Assembly (NCBI GenBank): GCA_031549725.1
Contig: JAVBPH010000003.1
Span: 1 to 64,000 of the forward strand
DNA: 64,000 nucleotides
Reading direction: 5' to 3'
Source of the DNA: UBA937 sp031549725
GTDB taxonomy: Bacteria > Spirochaetota > Spirochaetia > Treponematales > Breznakiellaceae
The notes below the pieces were generated by a model that saw only the letters and a program-made list of their open reading frames with translations, did no database searches and was not told the DNA's origin. Positions 47,103-55,482 of this stretch are shown piece by piece (position 1 is the stretch's first letter; each line of letters starts with the position of its first letter). The translations under genes were made by a program, and so were the position numbers.

Positions 47103-47429
47103 ATGGGTAAAAAACAGCCCGAAGATTATTATGAAGTTGAAATTACTGAAAAATCTGTTACGGTAACCCATCCTGAAAGACCAACAGAGCAAATTGATTG
47201 GGATAAGATAGAAAAAATAGTCATTGTGAATACGGATGAAGGACCATTCCTGCCGGATATCTGGCTTTTATTAATGGGCAAAGAGAAAGGCTGTTCCATT
47301 CCTCAGGGATCATCAGGATGGGATAGGGTTTACGGTATTGTATCAAAATATGAAGGGTTTAATTTTGAAAACATGATAAAATCCGCTTGCTGTACGGGAA
47401 ATGCTTCTTTTGTTCTTTGGGAGAAATAA
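47103..47429 (+). CDS. Small conserved hypothetical protein
   Basis: 108 aa, cytoplasmic. The middle (WDKIEKIVIVNTDEGPFLPD, then IWLLLMGKEKGCSIPQG) resembles a small unnamed bacterial family in which an aspartate-rich strand precedes a WLL...G..GC..PQG motif. No function is known to me. AGAGGTAAAAGG lies before the ATG. Confidence 0.65.
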   Translation: MGKKQPEDYYEVEITEKSVTVTHPERPTEQIDWDKIEKIVIVNTDEGPFLPDIWLLLMGKEKGCSIPQGSSGWDRVYGIVSKYEGFNFENMIKSACCTGNASFVLWEK

Positions 47430-47466
47430 TATAGATGCGGATTCCCTATAAGCCTGTGTTCGGTAT

Positions 47467-48018
47467 TCAGTCTGCCGTCGGAATAATGCTGCAGTCAACC
47501 TGATCGTTATAAAACTTATGATGTTTGTTATATTCGGATTTATAGATTATATCCTTAAAATCCATTGCCCGGTCTATTGCAAGAATTCCATCCAGATGAT
47601 CAATTTCATGCTGCAATAATTCTGATTCCGCCCTTCCAAGTTTTTCCATAACATGCCGGATTCCCTGATCGTCCTGATATTCGACGGATATACTGCTGCT
47701 TCTTTTTACTTTTACTACTAAATCAGGAAATGACATGCAATCATCCCATAATGTAAAAGACTCTTGGCTGCGCCAAACAATATTGGGATTGATAATCACG
47801 GATGTTTCTTTTCCAAGATTTAATGCTATGATACGCCTTTTGATTCCTATTTGAATGGCGGCAATTCCCCTGCCAAATCCATGCTCTTTACGAAAATCAT
47901 TTAAGGCTTGTTTCAGATCCATGATATTTTGAATTATTTCTTCATTTTGAAAGCCGTGTACTGTTTCACATGTTTCCCGCAGGATTGGATTTCCTAAAAT
48001 TAAAACACCGGAGAGCAT
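47467..48018 (-). CDS. def: Peptide deformylase family protein
   Basis: 183 aa. It removes the formyl group from nascent proteins. Motif 1 is GRGIAAIQIG near residue 49, motif 2 is WDDCMSFPDL near 91 (metal-ligand Cys present, but EGCLS is replaced by DDCMS), and motif 3 is LLQHEIDHLDGIL near 134 (HExxH). Because motif 2 is atypical and the gene sits in the AT-rich accessory block, this may be a second deformylase beside a housekeeping copy elsewhere. Confidence 0.83.
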   Translation of the reverse strand: MLSGVLILGNPILRETCETVHGFQNEEIIQNIMDLKQALNDFRKEHGFGRGIAAIQIGIKRRIIALNLGKETSVIINPNIVWRSQESFTLWDDCMSFPDLVVKVKRSSSISVEYQDDQGIRHVMEKLGRAESELLQHEIDHLDGILAIDRAMDFKDIIYKSEYNKHHKFYNDQVDCSIIPTAD

Positions 48019-48346
48019 ATATAATTCCTTGTCAGCTGTATCTATTGTAAATCTTATACAGGAACAATCCTAAATATTCTGGAAAACTTAATCAATAACC
48101 CCGCCGCAAGTAGCGTGTATGTTGGTTCTGTAAGGTAAGGACTATATGCGGGTTTCATACATGCAAAACAATTTCTTTGTTGCTTCAAAGAATCGCCCTA
48201 AAGAGGGTGTATTAAAACCGCCGGCGAGTCAATAGGAAGGTATATTCAACAGGATAAGATTTTTGTGTGCCGGGGATTGATTGTCCCGCTGTTAAACAAA
48301 GTATTGTCCAAATATCAAAAAATATTTTTATTCATAAGATTCATTG
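48019..48346. other. Gene-free stretch between deformylase and C45 protein
   Basis: No gene was found. The stretch must hold the promoter of the minus-strand deformylase and leads to the plus-strand promoter at 48347. Short GC-rich patches (AACCCCGCCGC, AACCGCCGGCGAG) stand out from the AT-rich surroundings, with no clear fold. Confidence 0.35.
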
Positions 48347-48374
48347 TTGACATTAATTTTTATACTCCCATAAT
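48347..48374 (+). promoter_or_regulatory. Predicted sigma-70 promoter of C45 family gene
   Basis: -35 TTGACA (48347-48352, perfect), 16-nt spacer, -10 CATAAT (48369-48374). The predicted start near 48381 leaves a very short leader carrying only the ribosome site AAGGGGGAG before the ATG at 48395. Confidence 0.6.
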
Positions 48375-48394
48375 TGAAAATCAAGGGGGAGAAA

Positions 48395-49450
48395 ATGTAC
48401 CATCCTAGATTTTCAGGAAAACATTATGACATGGGATTAAAGTTTGGAAACATAATAAAAAAATCCAATTATACATTTCCTATTGAACTCGATGGTTTCC
48501 AGCTTGACCATGGTAAAAAAAGCGGTATTTTGCTGAGGCAATATTTCCCTGAAGCGGTAGATGAGATTAAGGGGATAACAGATGCTCTTGGGGTTGATAA
48601 TGAAATCTTTACAGCATGGATGATGTGTATGGGATGTTGTATGTATAACCTGGATGCAGAGCAAAATATAGAAGTGAGGGGTTGTACCGTATTTAGTTTT
48701 GAACAAAATGGAGAAATCTTTTATGGCAGGAATAATGACCTGCCGCCGTTTTTAAAAAAGGCAAGTAAGAGTATTTTATATAAACCGGAAAGCGGAAATA
48801 ATTTTATCCTGAATACATCTTCTTTTATAAATGGCGAAGAGGGGATTAATAATTTTGGGTTAACCGCTGCCATGACATTTGTGATGCCAAAATTAGAAGA
48901 AATAAGACCGGGATTTAATTCTGTTTTTATTGTCCGGTATCTGCTGGAAAAGTGTAAAAACACCGAGGAAGGAGTAAGGGCTTTACATGAAATCCCCATA
49001 GCATCCAGCTGCAATATATTGCTGGCAGACACAACCGGGAAAATGGTAGTAGCTGAATGCAATCCCTCGAAAATACATATCCGGAATCCTGAAATTAATA
49101 GAAACAACAGAAAATTCATAATATCGGTAAATCATTTTATCTCCGAAGAAATGAGGAAACATGACGCAAGTTCCGGCAATGGGGAATATCTTTCTGCGGA
49201 ACGATACAAAACAGTTTATGAAGCTTTAATGAATCAGGAATCAGATAATGGTATCGATCTGTCCAGGAACATACTGACTGGAAATTATGGGTTTATATGC
49301 CAATACAAAAAAGAATTATACTTTGATACTTTATGGTCCTCTGTTTTTGATTTGAAAAAAGGTGAAGTATTCCGGGCCGAAGGAAATCCCTCCCATTCGA
49401 ATTATGTTAAAGATGATAGATATATGAAGTTCATAAAAGATGCTAGGTGA
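48395..49450 (+). CDS. C45 family autoproteolytic acyltransferase/hydrolase
   Basis: 351 aa from the ATG at 48395 (AAGGGGGAG upstream; a TTG at 48374 is less likely). An Ntn-hydrolase of the acyl-CoA:6-aminopenicillanate acyltransferase type. The presumed nucleophile exposed by self-cleavage is Cys in VRGCTVFSFEQ near residue 97, followed by FYGRNNDLP. NNFGLTAAMTFVMP near 155 and SSCNILLADTTGKMVVAE near 205 are also typical. It probably hydrolyses or transfers an acyl-amide bond. No signal peptide. Confidence 0.78.
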   Translation: MYHPRFSGKHYDMGLKFGNIIKKSNYTFPIELDGFQLDHGKKSGILLRQYFPEAVDEIKGITDALGVDNEIFTAWMMCMGCCMYNLDAEQNIEVRGCTVFSFEQNGEIFYGRNNDLPPFLKKASKSILYKPESGNNFILNTSSFINGEEGINNFGLTAAMTFVMPKLEEIRPGFNSVFIVRYLLEKCKNTEEGVRALHEIPIASSCNILLADTTGKMVVAECNPSKIHIRNPEINRNNRKFIISVNHFISEEMRKHDASSGNGEYLSAERYKTVYEALMNQESDNGIDLSRNILTGNYGFICQYKKELYFDTLWSSVFDLKKGEVFRAEGNPSHSNYVKDDRYMKFIKDAR

Positions 49451-49534
49451 GCAGCTGTTTAACCGGAAAAGCGCTAAGCGTTTTTGTTGAAGTTTCTTTT
49501 GTGGTGTATTAACATTAATTATAGAGGTAAAAAT

Positions 49535-50110
49535 ATGGCGCGCAGATTAAAATTGCAGATGCAGACAACCATTGACGGGTTTGTGGCAGGACAAAACGGG
49601 GAAATGGATTGGGTGTCCTTTTTGTGGACGGAGGATATCAAACAATATGTAACCAGATTAACCGAATCCGTGGATACAATCATTTTAGGCAGGAAACTTG
49701 CCGAAGGATTTATTCCGCATTGGGCTGGGGTTGCTGCGGATAGCGGTAATCCTGAGCAAGCCGCAGGGGAAAAATTTTCTGCTACGCAAAAAGTGGTTTT
49801 CACCAAAACACTTGGTAAGTCTGAATGGGAAAATACGCTTTTGGCAAAAGGTAACATGGCTGATGAGGTTATTAAGCTTAAAAATCAAAAGGGAAAAGAT
49901 ATCATTGCTTACGGTGGTGTTTCATTTGCTTCGGCGCTTGTTAAACAAGGATTGATAGATGAGTATCATTTGTTTGTCAATCAGGCTGCGATAGGAAAGG
50001 GCTTATCTATTTTTAAGGAACTTACCGAAAGGTTGAATTTAACATTAATTAAAGCTCTTCCTTTTGATTGCGGAATTGTGGTGCTGCACTATGAGCCGGA
50101 TAAGAATTGA
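49535..50110 (+). CDS. Dihydrofolate reductase family (RibD C-terminal-like) protein
   Basis: 191 aa from the ATG at 49535 (AGAGGT upstream). A DHFR/RibD-C fold is indicated by RLKLQMQTTIDGFVAG at the start, DTIILGRKLAEGF near 50, KDIIAYGGVSFASALVKQ near 124 and LIDEYHLFVNQAAIGKG near 142. These are NAD(P)H-dependent reductases, often stand-alone and of unknown substrate. It is unlikely to be the housekeeping FolA. Confidence 0.83.
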   Translation: MARRLKLQMQTTIDGFVAGQNGEMDWVSFLWTEDIKQYVTRLTESVDTIILGRKLAEGFIPHWAGVAADSGNPEQAAGEKFSATQKVVFTKTLGKSEWENTLLAKGNMADEVIKLKNQKGKDIIAYGGVSFASALVKQGLIDEYHLFVNQAAIGKGLSIFKELTERLNLTLIKALPFDCGIVVLHYEPDKN

Positions 50111-50563
50111 ACAATAGATATTGTAAAAGATATCTGGACTTCGTCCGGCAATACAATAAATACCAAAAACGCCGGATAGCAAACATGTCAATTTGTTTAT
50201 AGAATTCATTTCATAAATTGGCTGCCAAAAAAATATCTTTCCTCACAGGTGGTTTCGAGAACCTCAGCCACCGGGAATCTCCGGTCCCTGAGGCTGCTTG
50301 TGCTTAGGCCCCCGGAACATCGATGGGGCTGCAAAAGAAATAAGTATTTATGAAATGACCTCCAGTAATTGCTGATTAATCCCGGCGGAATGTTCCTTGA
50401 GGAATCTTTGAAAAGAGATAATCCAATTCCTTTGGATCAATTAAAAAATCAACGGTACTGTAATATTTTCTCATTCATCTGTTTCGTTTCAAAACGTAAT
50501 AGACAAAACTGATTAAAATGATTATGAAGGAGCTGGAAAGAGAATGATATGGGGGGATATGTT
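50111..50563. other. Gene-free stretch with a GC-rich folded segment
   Basis: No credible gene was found. Within AT-rich sequence, 50241-50330 is GC-rich and foldable: CCTCAG (50262-50267) / CTGAGG (50288-50293) encloses ACCGG (50270-50274) / CCGGT (50281-50285), followed by GCCCC (50308-50312) / GGGGC (50325-50329). It could be a repeat unit or a small structured RNA. Confidence 0.4.
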
Positions 50564-51040
50564 ATGGCAATTGATACAAAACTGTATGAAAAGAGTATCG
50601 AAGATTTTTATGCAGTAATGGAACAAAATAAGGACCTGGCGGAAATAAGACTATCAGATGATAAATGGACATTAAAAGAGATGGTAGGCCATTTAATTGA
50701 TTCCGCCTCAAATAACCATCAGAGATTTATAAGATTGCAGATAAATGAAAGATTGACATTTCCTGCTTATGACGCGGAGGAATGGAAGGATAAGACAAAA
50801 ATACAGGGATATGATTTTTTGAAATTGATAAATCTCTGGAAGGGATATAACTATTATCTGATTCATTTGGTAAACAATATTGAAGGAAAAAAATTGGCAA
50901 ATGTATGGGAAACAGACAACGGTCCGGTAACCCTAGGGTTTCTCATTGAGGACTATTTCGGGGGCCACCTGGGTTGGCATGTAGAATTATACAACAACAG
51001 AATAGTAGAAATAAGAAAACAAAGCAAAATTGGCATATAA
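50564..51040 (+). CDS. DinB family protein
   Basis: 158 aa from the ATG at 50564 (GGGGGGA upstream). A four-helix DinB/YfiT-type fold with the usual metal-ligand histidines: KEMVGHLIDSASNNHQRF near 43 and YFGGHLGWHVELYNNR near 132. These proteins are putative metal-dependent transferases or hydrolases, often thiol-linked. Function here is unknown. Confidence 0.8.
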   Translation: MAIDTKLYEKSIEDFYAVMEQNKDLAEIRLSDDKWTLKEMVGHLIDSASNNHQRFIRLQINERLTFPAYDAEEWKDKTKIQGYDFLKLINLWKGYNYYLIHLVNNIEGKKLANVWETDNGPVTLGFLIEDYFGGHLGWHVELYNNRIVEIRKQSKIGI

Positions 51041-51055
51041 GATTATCACAGCGTG

Positions 51056-51201
51056 TGCGGTATGTTCCATGCCGCAGGTAATACGGTATGGGTCCGGAAG
51101 CGCAAGGGATAGGAGTGGAAAGCCCGGAGACCCTGGACCACAGGTCCAGGGTTGAGGACTTGGAACGGATAGCCCGGTCCGGCCGCAGGCCGGATGCGCC
51201 C
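51056..51201 (+). ncRNA. GC-rich structured intergenic element (REP-like or RNA)
   Basis: Three strong hairpins in 146 bp: TGCGG (51056-51060) / CCGCA (51072-51076) with extension; ACCCTGGACC (51130-51139) / GGTCCAGGGT (51143-51152), ten perfect pairs with a 3-nt loop; and TCCGGCC / GGCCGGA (51178-51194). Between them is GCGCAAGGGATAGGAGTGG followed by AAAGCCCGG. I recall similar GC-rich segments between genes of distant bacteria, but without a named family. No reading frame fits. The rest of 51041-51354 holds only the leader of the next gene. Confidence 0.45.
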
Positions 51202-51354
51202 TTCATATTCGGGTAGATTATTTTATGAGACCTGCGGGGCGGTTATCTTAATTAAAATTATGGAATATGACATAATATAAAACGGTTTAATAGTGAAATT
51301 ATTTGGGGTTTCCAATGTTATATATATTTGATTGTTTATGGTAAAGGATGGATT

Positions 51355-53211
51355 ATGATACGGCAGGCAATCATTATGGGGGCGGGGCTGGGGTCCCGGC
51401 TGAACGATAAGACGGCTCAAATGCCCAAGGGGTTTCTGGAGATAGAACAAATTCCTATGGTGGAATGGTCGGTGAGAAAACTGATTGCTGCGGGGGTTGA
51501 GGAAATTATCATCGGGACCGGGCACTGCGCGGAATGGTACCAGCGGCTGGCACAGAAATATTCCTGTATTACCCTGGTACATAACGGTAATTATGCATCC
51601 ACCGGCAGTATGGGTACCCTGGCGCTTTGTGCGGAAAAGGCTTATGGGCCGGTGCTGGTGCTGGAATCGGACCTTATTTATGATGATATCGGGCTCTTTG
51701 TGCTGATTAATGAACAGCGGGAAAATGTGATCCTGGCTTCGGGAAAAACCAATTCCGGGGATGAGGTATACCTGGAAACGGATGATCAGCGCCGTCTTTT
51801 GGGGCATTCTAAAAAGAAGGATGACCTGGGATCGGTTTATGCGGAACTGGTGGGGATTACCCGGCTGGGAAAGGAAGCATTGGATGCGATGGTCGCGTTC
51901 TGCAGGGAACATCTGGCGGATCAGCCTAAAATGGAATATGAAGCGGCCATGACCGGTGTTTCCAGGGCTGCCCTGGCGGGGAAACTGCGGGAAAATTGTA
52001 TCATTGGGGTCCGGAAGGTTGAACATTACGTGTGGCGGGAAGTGGACGATGAAAGCCATTACAAAATGGCATCGGAACATATTTTCCCCCGGATAGTGGA
52101 AAATGAAAGTCTGCGGAATGTCCGCCGGGAGGTGCTGCTGAATCCGGGGCCGGCTACTACCACGGACAGTGTTAAATATGCCCAGGTATGTGCGGACATC
52201 TGTCCCAGGGAAAAGGAATTCGGGGAGGTGATGCGCTGGATCAGCCGGGAGCTTTCCGCTTTTGTGGGTCGTCCCGGGGAAGTGGAAACCGTCCTTTTCG
52301 GAGGATCCGGAACCGCCGCTGACGAGGTGATGATTTCATCCTGCGTTCCTGCGGGGGCCAGGCTGCTGATCCTGGATAACGGTGCCTACGGTGACCGGTT
52401 TGCCAGGATCGCATCATCCTATGGGATTCCCCATGATGTGGTGAAAAGTTCCAGCCATGATTTGCCGGATGTGCCCGGGCTAAAGAAGCAGCTCCTGGAC
52501 GGGGGCTACACCCACTTTGCTTTGGTTTACCATGAAACGACCACGGGGCTTCTTAATCCGGTGCCGGAACTCTGCCGGTTCTGTAAGGAACATCAGATTA
52601 CCACCATTGTGGATGCGGTAAGCGCCTTTGCGGCTGTCCCTATCGATATGGAACGGGACGGTATTGATTTTATGGCTTCCACTTCAAATAAAAATATCCA
52701 GGGTATGGCCGGGGTGGCCTTTGTGTTCTGCCGGAAGGCAGCCCTGGAAAAAATCAAGGATTATCCGCTGCGGAGTTTCTACCTGAATCTCTGGGAACAA
52801 TATGCCTATTTTGCCAAGACCGGCCAGACCCGGTTTACCCCGCCGGTCCAGATTATGTATGCCCTGAGGCAGGCGATCATCGAAACAAAAATTGAAACGA
52901 TACAGAAGCGGTACGACCGGTATGGGGCCTGCTGGGAAATCCTGGTCCGGGAGATAAAGAAGATGGGGCTTTCCATGCTGGTTCCTGAACATGCCCAGTC
53001 AAAACTGATCACCGCCATCATCGAACCGGATTCTTCCCGGTACAATTTTGACGAACTCCATGACATGGCCCGCCGGTTTGGATTTACTATTTATCCGGGT
53101 AAGCTTTCGGATGCCAATACATTCAGGATTGCAAACATCGGGGATATCCAGCCAAGGGAAATGGAAGCCTTTGTCGTATTGCTTAAGAAGTATATGGAAG
53201 GAATCCTCTGA
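51355..53211 (+). CDS. Fused 2-aminoethylphosphonate cytidylyltransferase and aminotransferase (PntC-PhnW)
   Basis: 618 aa from the ATG at 51355 (AAAGGATGG upstream). Residues 1-240 form a CTP-type nucleotidyltransferase (IIMGAGLGSRLNDKTAQMPK, ESDLIYDD near 105). Residues about 258-615 form a PLP aminotransferase of the PhnW class (LLNPGPATTTDSVKYAQ, FGGSGTAADEV, IVDAVSAFAAVP, with the PLP lysine in STSNKNIQGMAG near 444). It would transaminate phosphonoacetaldehyde to 2-aminoethylphosphonate and activate it as CMP-AEP for attachment to lipids or glycans. This domain order is the one known from Treponema denticola. Confidence 0.9.
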   Translation: MIRQAIIMGAGLGSRLNDKTAQMPKGFLEIEQIPMVEWSVRKLIAAGVEEIIIGTGHCAEWYQRLAQKYSCITLVHNGNYASTGSMGTLALCAEKAYGPVLVLESDLIYDDIGLFVLINEQRENVILASGKTNSGDEVYLETDDQRRLLGHSKKKDDLGSVYAELVGITRLGKEALDAMVAFCREHLADQPKMEYEAAMTGVSRAALAGKLRENCIIGVRKVEHYVWREVDDESHYKMASEHIFPRIVENESLRNVRREVLLNPGPATTTDSVKYAQVCADICPREKEFGEVMRWISRELSAFVGRPGEVETVLFGGSGTAADEVMISSCVPAGARLLILDNGAYGDRFARIASSYGIPHDVVKSSSHDLPDVPGLKKQLLDGGYTHFALVYHETTTGLLNPVPELCRFCKEHQITTIVDAVSAFAAVPIDMERDGIDFMASTSNKNIQGMAGVAFVFCRKAALEKIKDYPLRSFYLNLWEQYAYFAKTGQTRFTPPVQIMYALRQAIIETKIETIQKRYDRYGACWEILVREIKKMGLSMLVPEHAQSKLITAIIEPDSSRYNFDELHDMARRFGFTIYPGKLSDANTFRIANIGDIQPREMEAFVVLLKKYMEGIL

Positions 53212-53259
53212 TAATGAACCCGGGAACGGTATTCCCGGGGTTGATCGGAAATATATTAT

Positions 53260-53403
53260 GGGCACCTCTAAAAACCCGGTCAGATTTTTAGAGGTGCCCC
53301 CGGAGAAATTTTTATTTCTTTAATCTATAACGAAATAAAAAAGTTTCTCCATGGTACATCTAAGGAAAACTTCTAAAAACTGAAGTTTTTAGAAGTTTTC
53401 CTT
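53260..53403 (+). repeat. Three-hairpin interspersed repeat, stem type B, copy 2
   Basis: HP1 (53260-53299) has arms GGGCACCTCTAAAAA and TTTTTAGAGGTGCCC around CCCGGTCAGA. HP2 (53302-53350) runs from GGAGAAATTTTTATTTC to GAAATAAAAAAGTTTCTCC. The linker ATGGTACATCTAAGG shares ten bases (ACATCTAAGG) with the type A element at 1-140. HP3 (53362-53403) has arms AAGGAAAACTTCTAAAAACT and AGTTTTTAGAAGTTTTCC. Architecture, loop motif CGGTYAG and linker match the A copies, but all three stems have different sequences. It may also terminate transcription of the preceding gene. Confidence 0.8.
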
Positions 53404-53437
53404 ATGTATTTCTTTGATGATGCTAAGGAGAAACCCT

Positions 53438-53932
53438 ATGGGGTCCAAATATTCTATAAAGAAAATAATTAAAAACGACTGGGTTGCCTCTATGCCTATG
53501 CGGATACTTTTCGTTTCCATGATTTTGGGTATTGGGATAATTGTACTTGCGGTGGCTGTCCTCAATCATGCGGGGATACTTCGTCTTGGGGAGGAGTATA
53601 AAATAATTTTAGGTCCTGGTTTTTTTCTCCTGGTACTGCTGGCGTTTACGGTTGTTTTTGCCAGGGTGCATAGAATTGGTTCCTACTTCAGAAAAGGTAT
53701 TGAGACAGAAGCGCAAATTGTAAATGCTTCATACGACTGGCATAAAAAGGGAACCCTGGAATGTACTTATTGGGTAAACGGGGAAAAATGCAGCGGAAGC
53801 GTTGAATTCTGTTTTCAGGATGATGATATGGAACCCTATAAAAAGGGCGGTACGGTAATCCTGCTGGTTAATCATAAAAATCATGAAAGAGCAATAATAA
53901 AAGAATTATTTTCCAAAACAAAACCCTGCTAA
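53438..53932 (+). CDS. DUF3592-like two-helix membrane protein
   Basis: 164 aa from the ATG at 53438 (AAGGAG at 53425-53430). Two membrane helices at about 22-45 and 58-80 (ILFVSMILGIGIIVLAVAVL, GFFLLVLLAFTVVFA). They are followed by a soluble beta domain (ETEAQIVNASYDWHKKGTLE, CTYWVNGEKCSGSVEF, YKKGGTVILLVNHKN). The arrangement resembles DUF3592-type proteins of unknown function. The resemblance is by eye only. Confidence 0.6.
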   Translation: MGSKYSIKKIIKNDWVASMPMRILFVSMILGIGIIVLAVAVLNHAGILRLGEEYKIILGPGFFLLVLLAFTVVFARVHRIGSYFRKGIETEAQIVNASYDWHKKGTLECTYWVNGEKCSGSVEFCFQDDDMEPYKKGGTVILLVNHKNHERAIIKELFSKTKPC

Positions 53933-54183
53933 GGTTATATGCAATGTACGAAACGGTGAAATTGGTTGTGGACATAGTTAGGTAAAATTACCTGGTTAAG
54001 CAAGAGAAACCGTCGTCTGTAATCTGAAATATTAATGACTATTGGGATTCCCGGAAAAAATGTTCGGGCTTAAATCCTGATATCCGTCGGACGCTGAAAA
54101 AATTATTAAATAATAAAAATGTGAAAATTCCAAAACAGTGCTATAATTGTGAATAAACCCAGCAAAACCAAGGTTGTCAGAAT

Positions 54184-55464
54184 ATGGTAAGATTCAGAAA
54201 AATAGCGGTCCTGATCTTTCTTTTGGTATTTAGTGTATCCCTCGGCGCCCAGGAACAGAATCCGGATATGGACCCTTTGGTGTTTAAACTGATGGTCATC
54301 GGTGCCAGCGATGAAATATTCATCTGGTGGGGCCATGCGACGCTGATTATTGAAAATACCAAGTACGACCATTCCGTGATATACGACTGGGGAATTTTTT
54401 CCTATCCCAGTGACAGCTTTTTAATGGACTGGATCAGGGATAAGGTGGCGTATAAATGTGCAGTCGCTTCAGCCAAACCGGATATCTACGGTTATATTGG
54501 GGAGGACCGGGATATTGTGGTGTATGTCCTTGACCTGGAACCGGACAAAAAACAGGCCATTCTGGATTATGCGGTCAATAACGTACATCCGGCAAATTGC
54601 TGGTATACCTATCATCCCTTTGAGGATAATTGCGCTACCAGTATCCGGAACTTGATTGATCTGGGGACCGGCGGTCAGTTAAAGGAAAGGCTTTCCAATA
54701 CCCCGGGCCGCTTTACCTACAGGCAGCATTTGAGGCGGTTTATCTGGTTCAGGACTATCTCCGACGGATTTTATTCTTTTTTGATGGGTCAGGATCTGGA
54801 TAAAAATATTTCGGCATGGGAAGAAATGTTTCTGCCCATAGAGATTGGCCGGAATGTTTCGGACTTCAAATATATTGATAGTTCCGGTAATGAACGGCAG
54901 CTGGTAACCAGGGTCGAAATGCTTAATGCCACCAAGAACCGTCCCCCGGTCCTGAATGAACCCCTAAACCAATGGCCCTTGGCGATGTTTCTTGGATTCA
55001 CAGTGACAGCCCTGCTGATGGGTATTATTACCCTGCGGAAAAAAAATCCTGTTTCCGGGAGCATAGCATGGGGACTGGCCCAAACTCTTTTGGGTTTATT
55101 GTTCGGAATTTCCGGGGTGGTCCTGTTTTTTGTTATGTTTTTCATGAAGCATGAATACTTCCGGAATAATTTCAACCTGTTGCTTATTAATCCGCTGATC
55201 CTGGCTGCGGTTCCCCTGGGTATTGGTGTTATGTTTGGCCGGGGTAAACCGGAGAAATATCTCCGCTTGTTATGGACCTACGTGTTTATTGCGGATTTAG
55301 TCCTGATGGTTATGAGACTTCTGCCTGTATTTTATCAGAATAACCTGACTCTGCAGATAGTCATGCTCCCTATTTCTTTTTTGCTGAGCTGGAATTTTAA
55401 TACGAATACCCCCGGGATATGCCAGTATATCCGTCGGTTAAAATACCGTCCCAAAAATGCGTAG
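54184..55464 (+). CDS. DUF4105 (Lnb-like) membrane protein
   Basis: 426 aa. A signal peptide (about 1-22, ending SLGAQ) leads to a periplasmic DUF4105 domain (about 30-210). It has the conserved histidine in IWWGHATLIIE and the cysteine in HPFEDNCATSIRNLID near 145. Five hydrophobic segments follow from about 265 to 415. DUF4105 proteins include Lnb, a lipoprotein N-acyltransferase described in Bdellovibrio. With the many lipoproteins here, a similar role in lipoprotein maturation or another cysteine-dependent acyl transfer is plausible but not shown. Confidence 0.75.
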   Translation: MVRFRKIAVLIFLLVFSVSLGAQEQNPDMDPLVFKLMVIGASDEIFIWWGHATLIIENTKYDHSVIYDWGIFSYPSDSFLMDWIRDKVAYKCAVASAKPDIYGYIGEDRDIVVYVLDLEPDKKQAILDYAVNNVHPANCWYTYHPFEDNCATSIRNLIDLGTGGQLKERLSNTPGRFTYRQHLRRFIWFRTISDGFYSFLMGQDLDKNISAWEEMFLPIEIGRNVSDFKYIDSSGNERQLVTRVEMLNATKNRPPVLNEPLNQWPLAMFLGFTVTALLMGIITLRKKNPVSGSIAWGLAQTLLGLLFGISGVVLFFVMFFMKHEYFRNNFNLLLINPLILAAVPLGIGVMFGRGKPEKYLRLLWTYVFIADLVLMVMRLLPVFYQNNLTLQIVMLPISFLLSWNFNTNTPGICQYIRRLKYRPKNA

Positions 55465-55482
55465 GGGCTGAAGTGTAAAACT

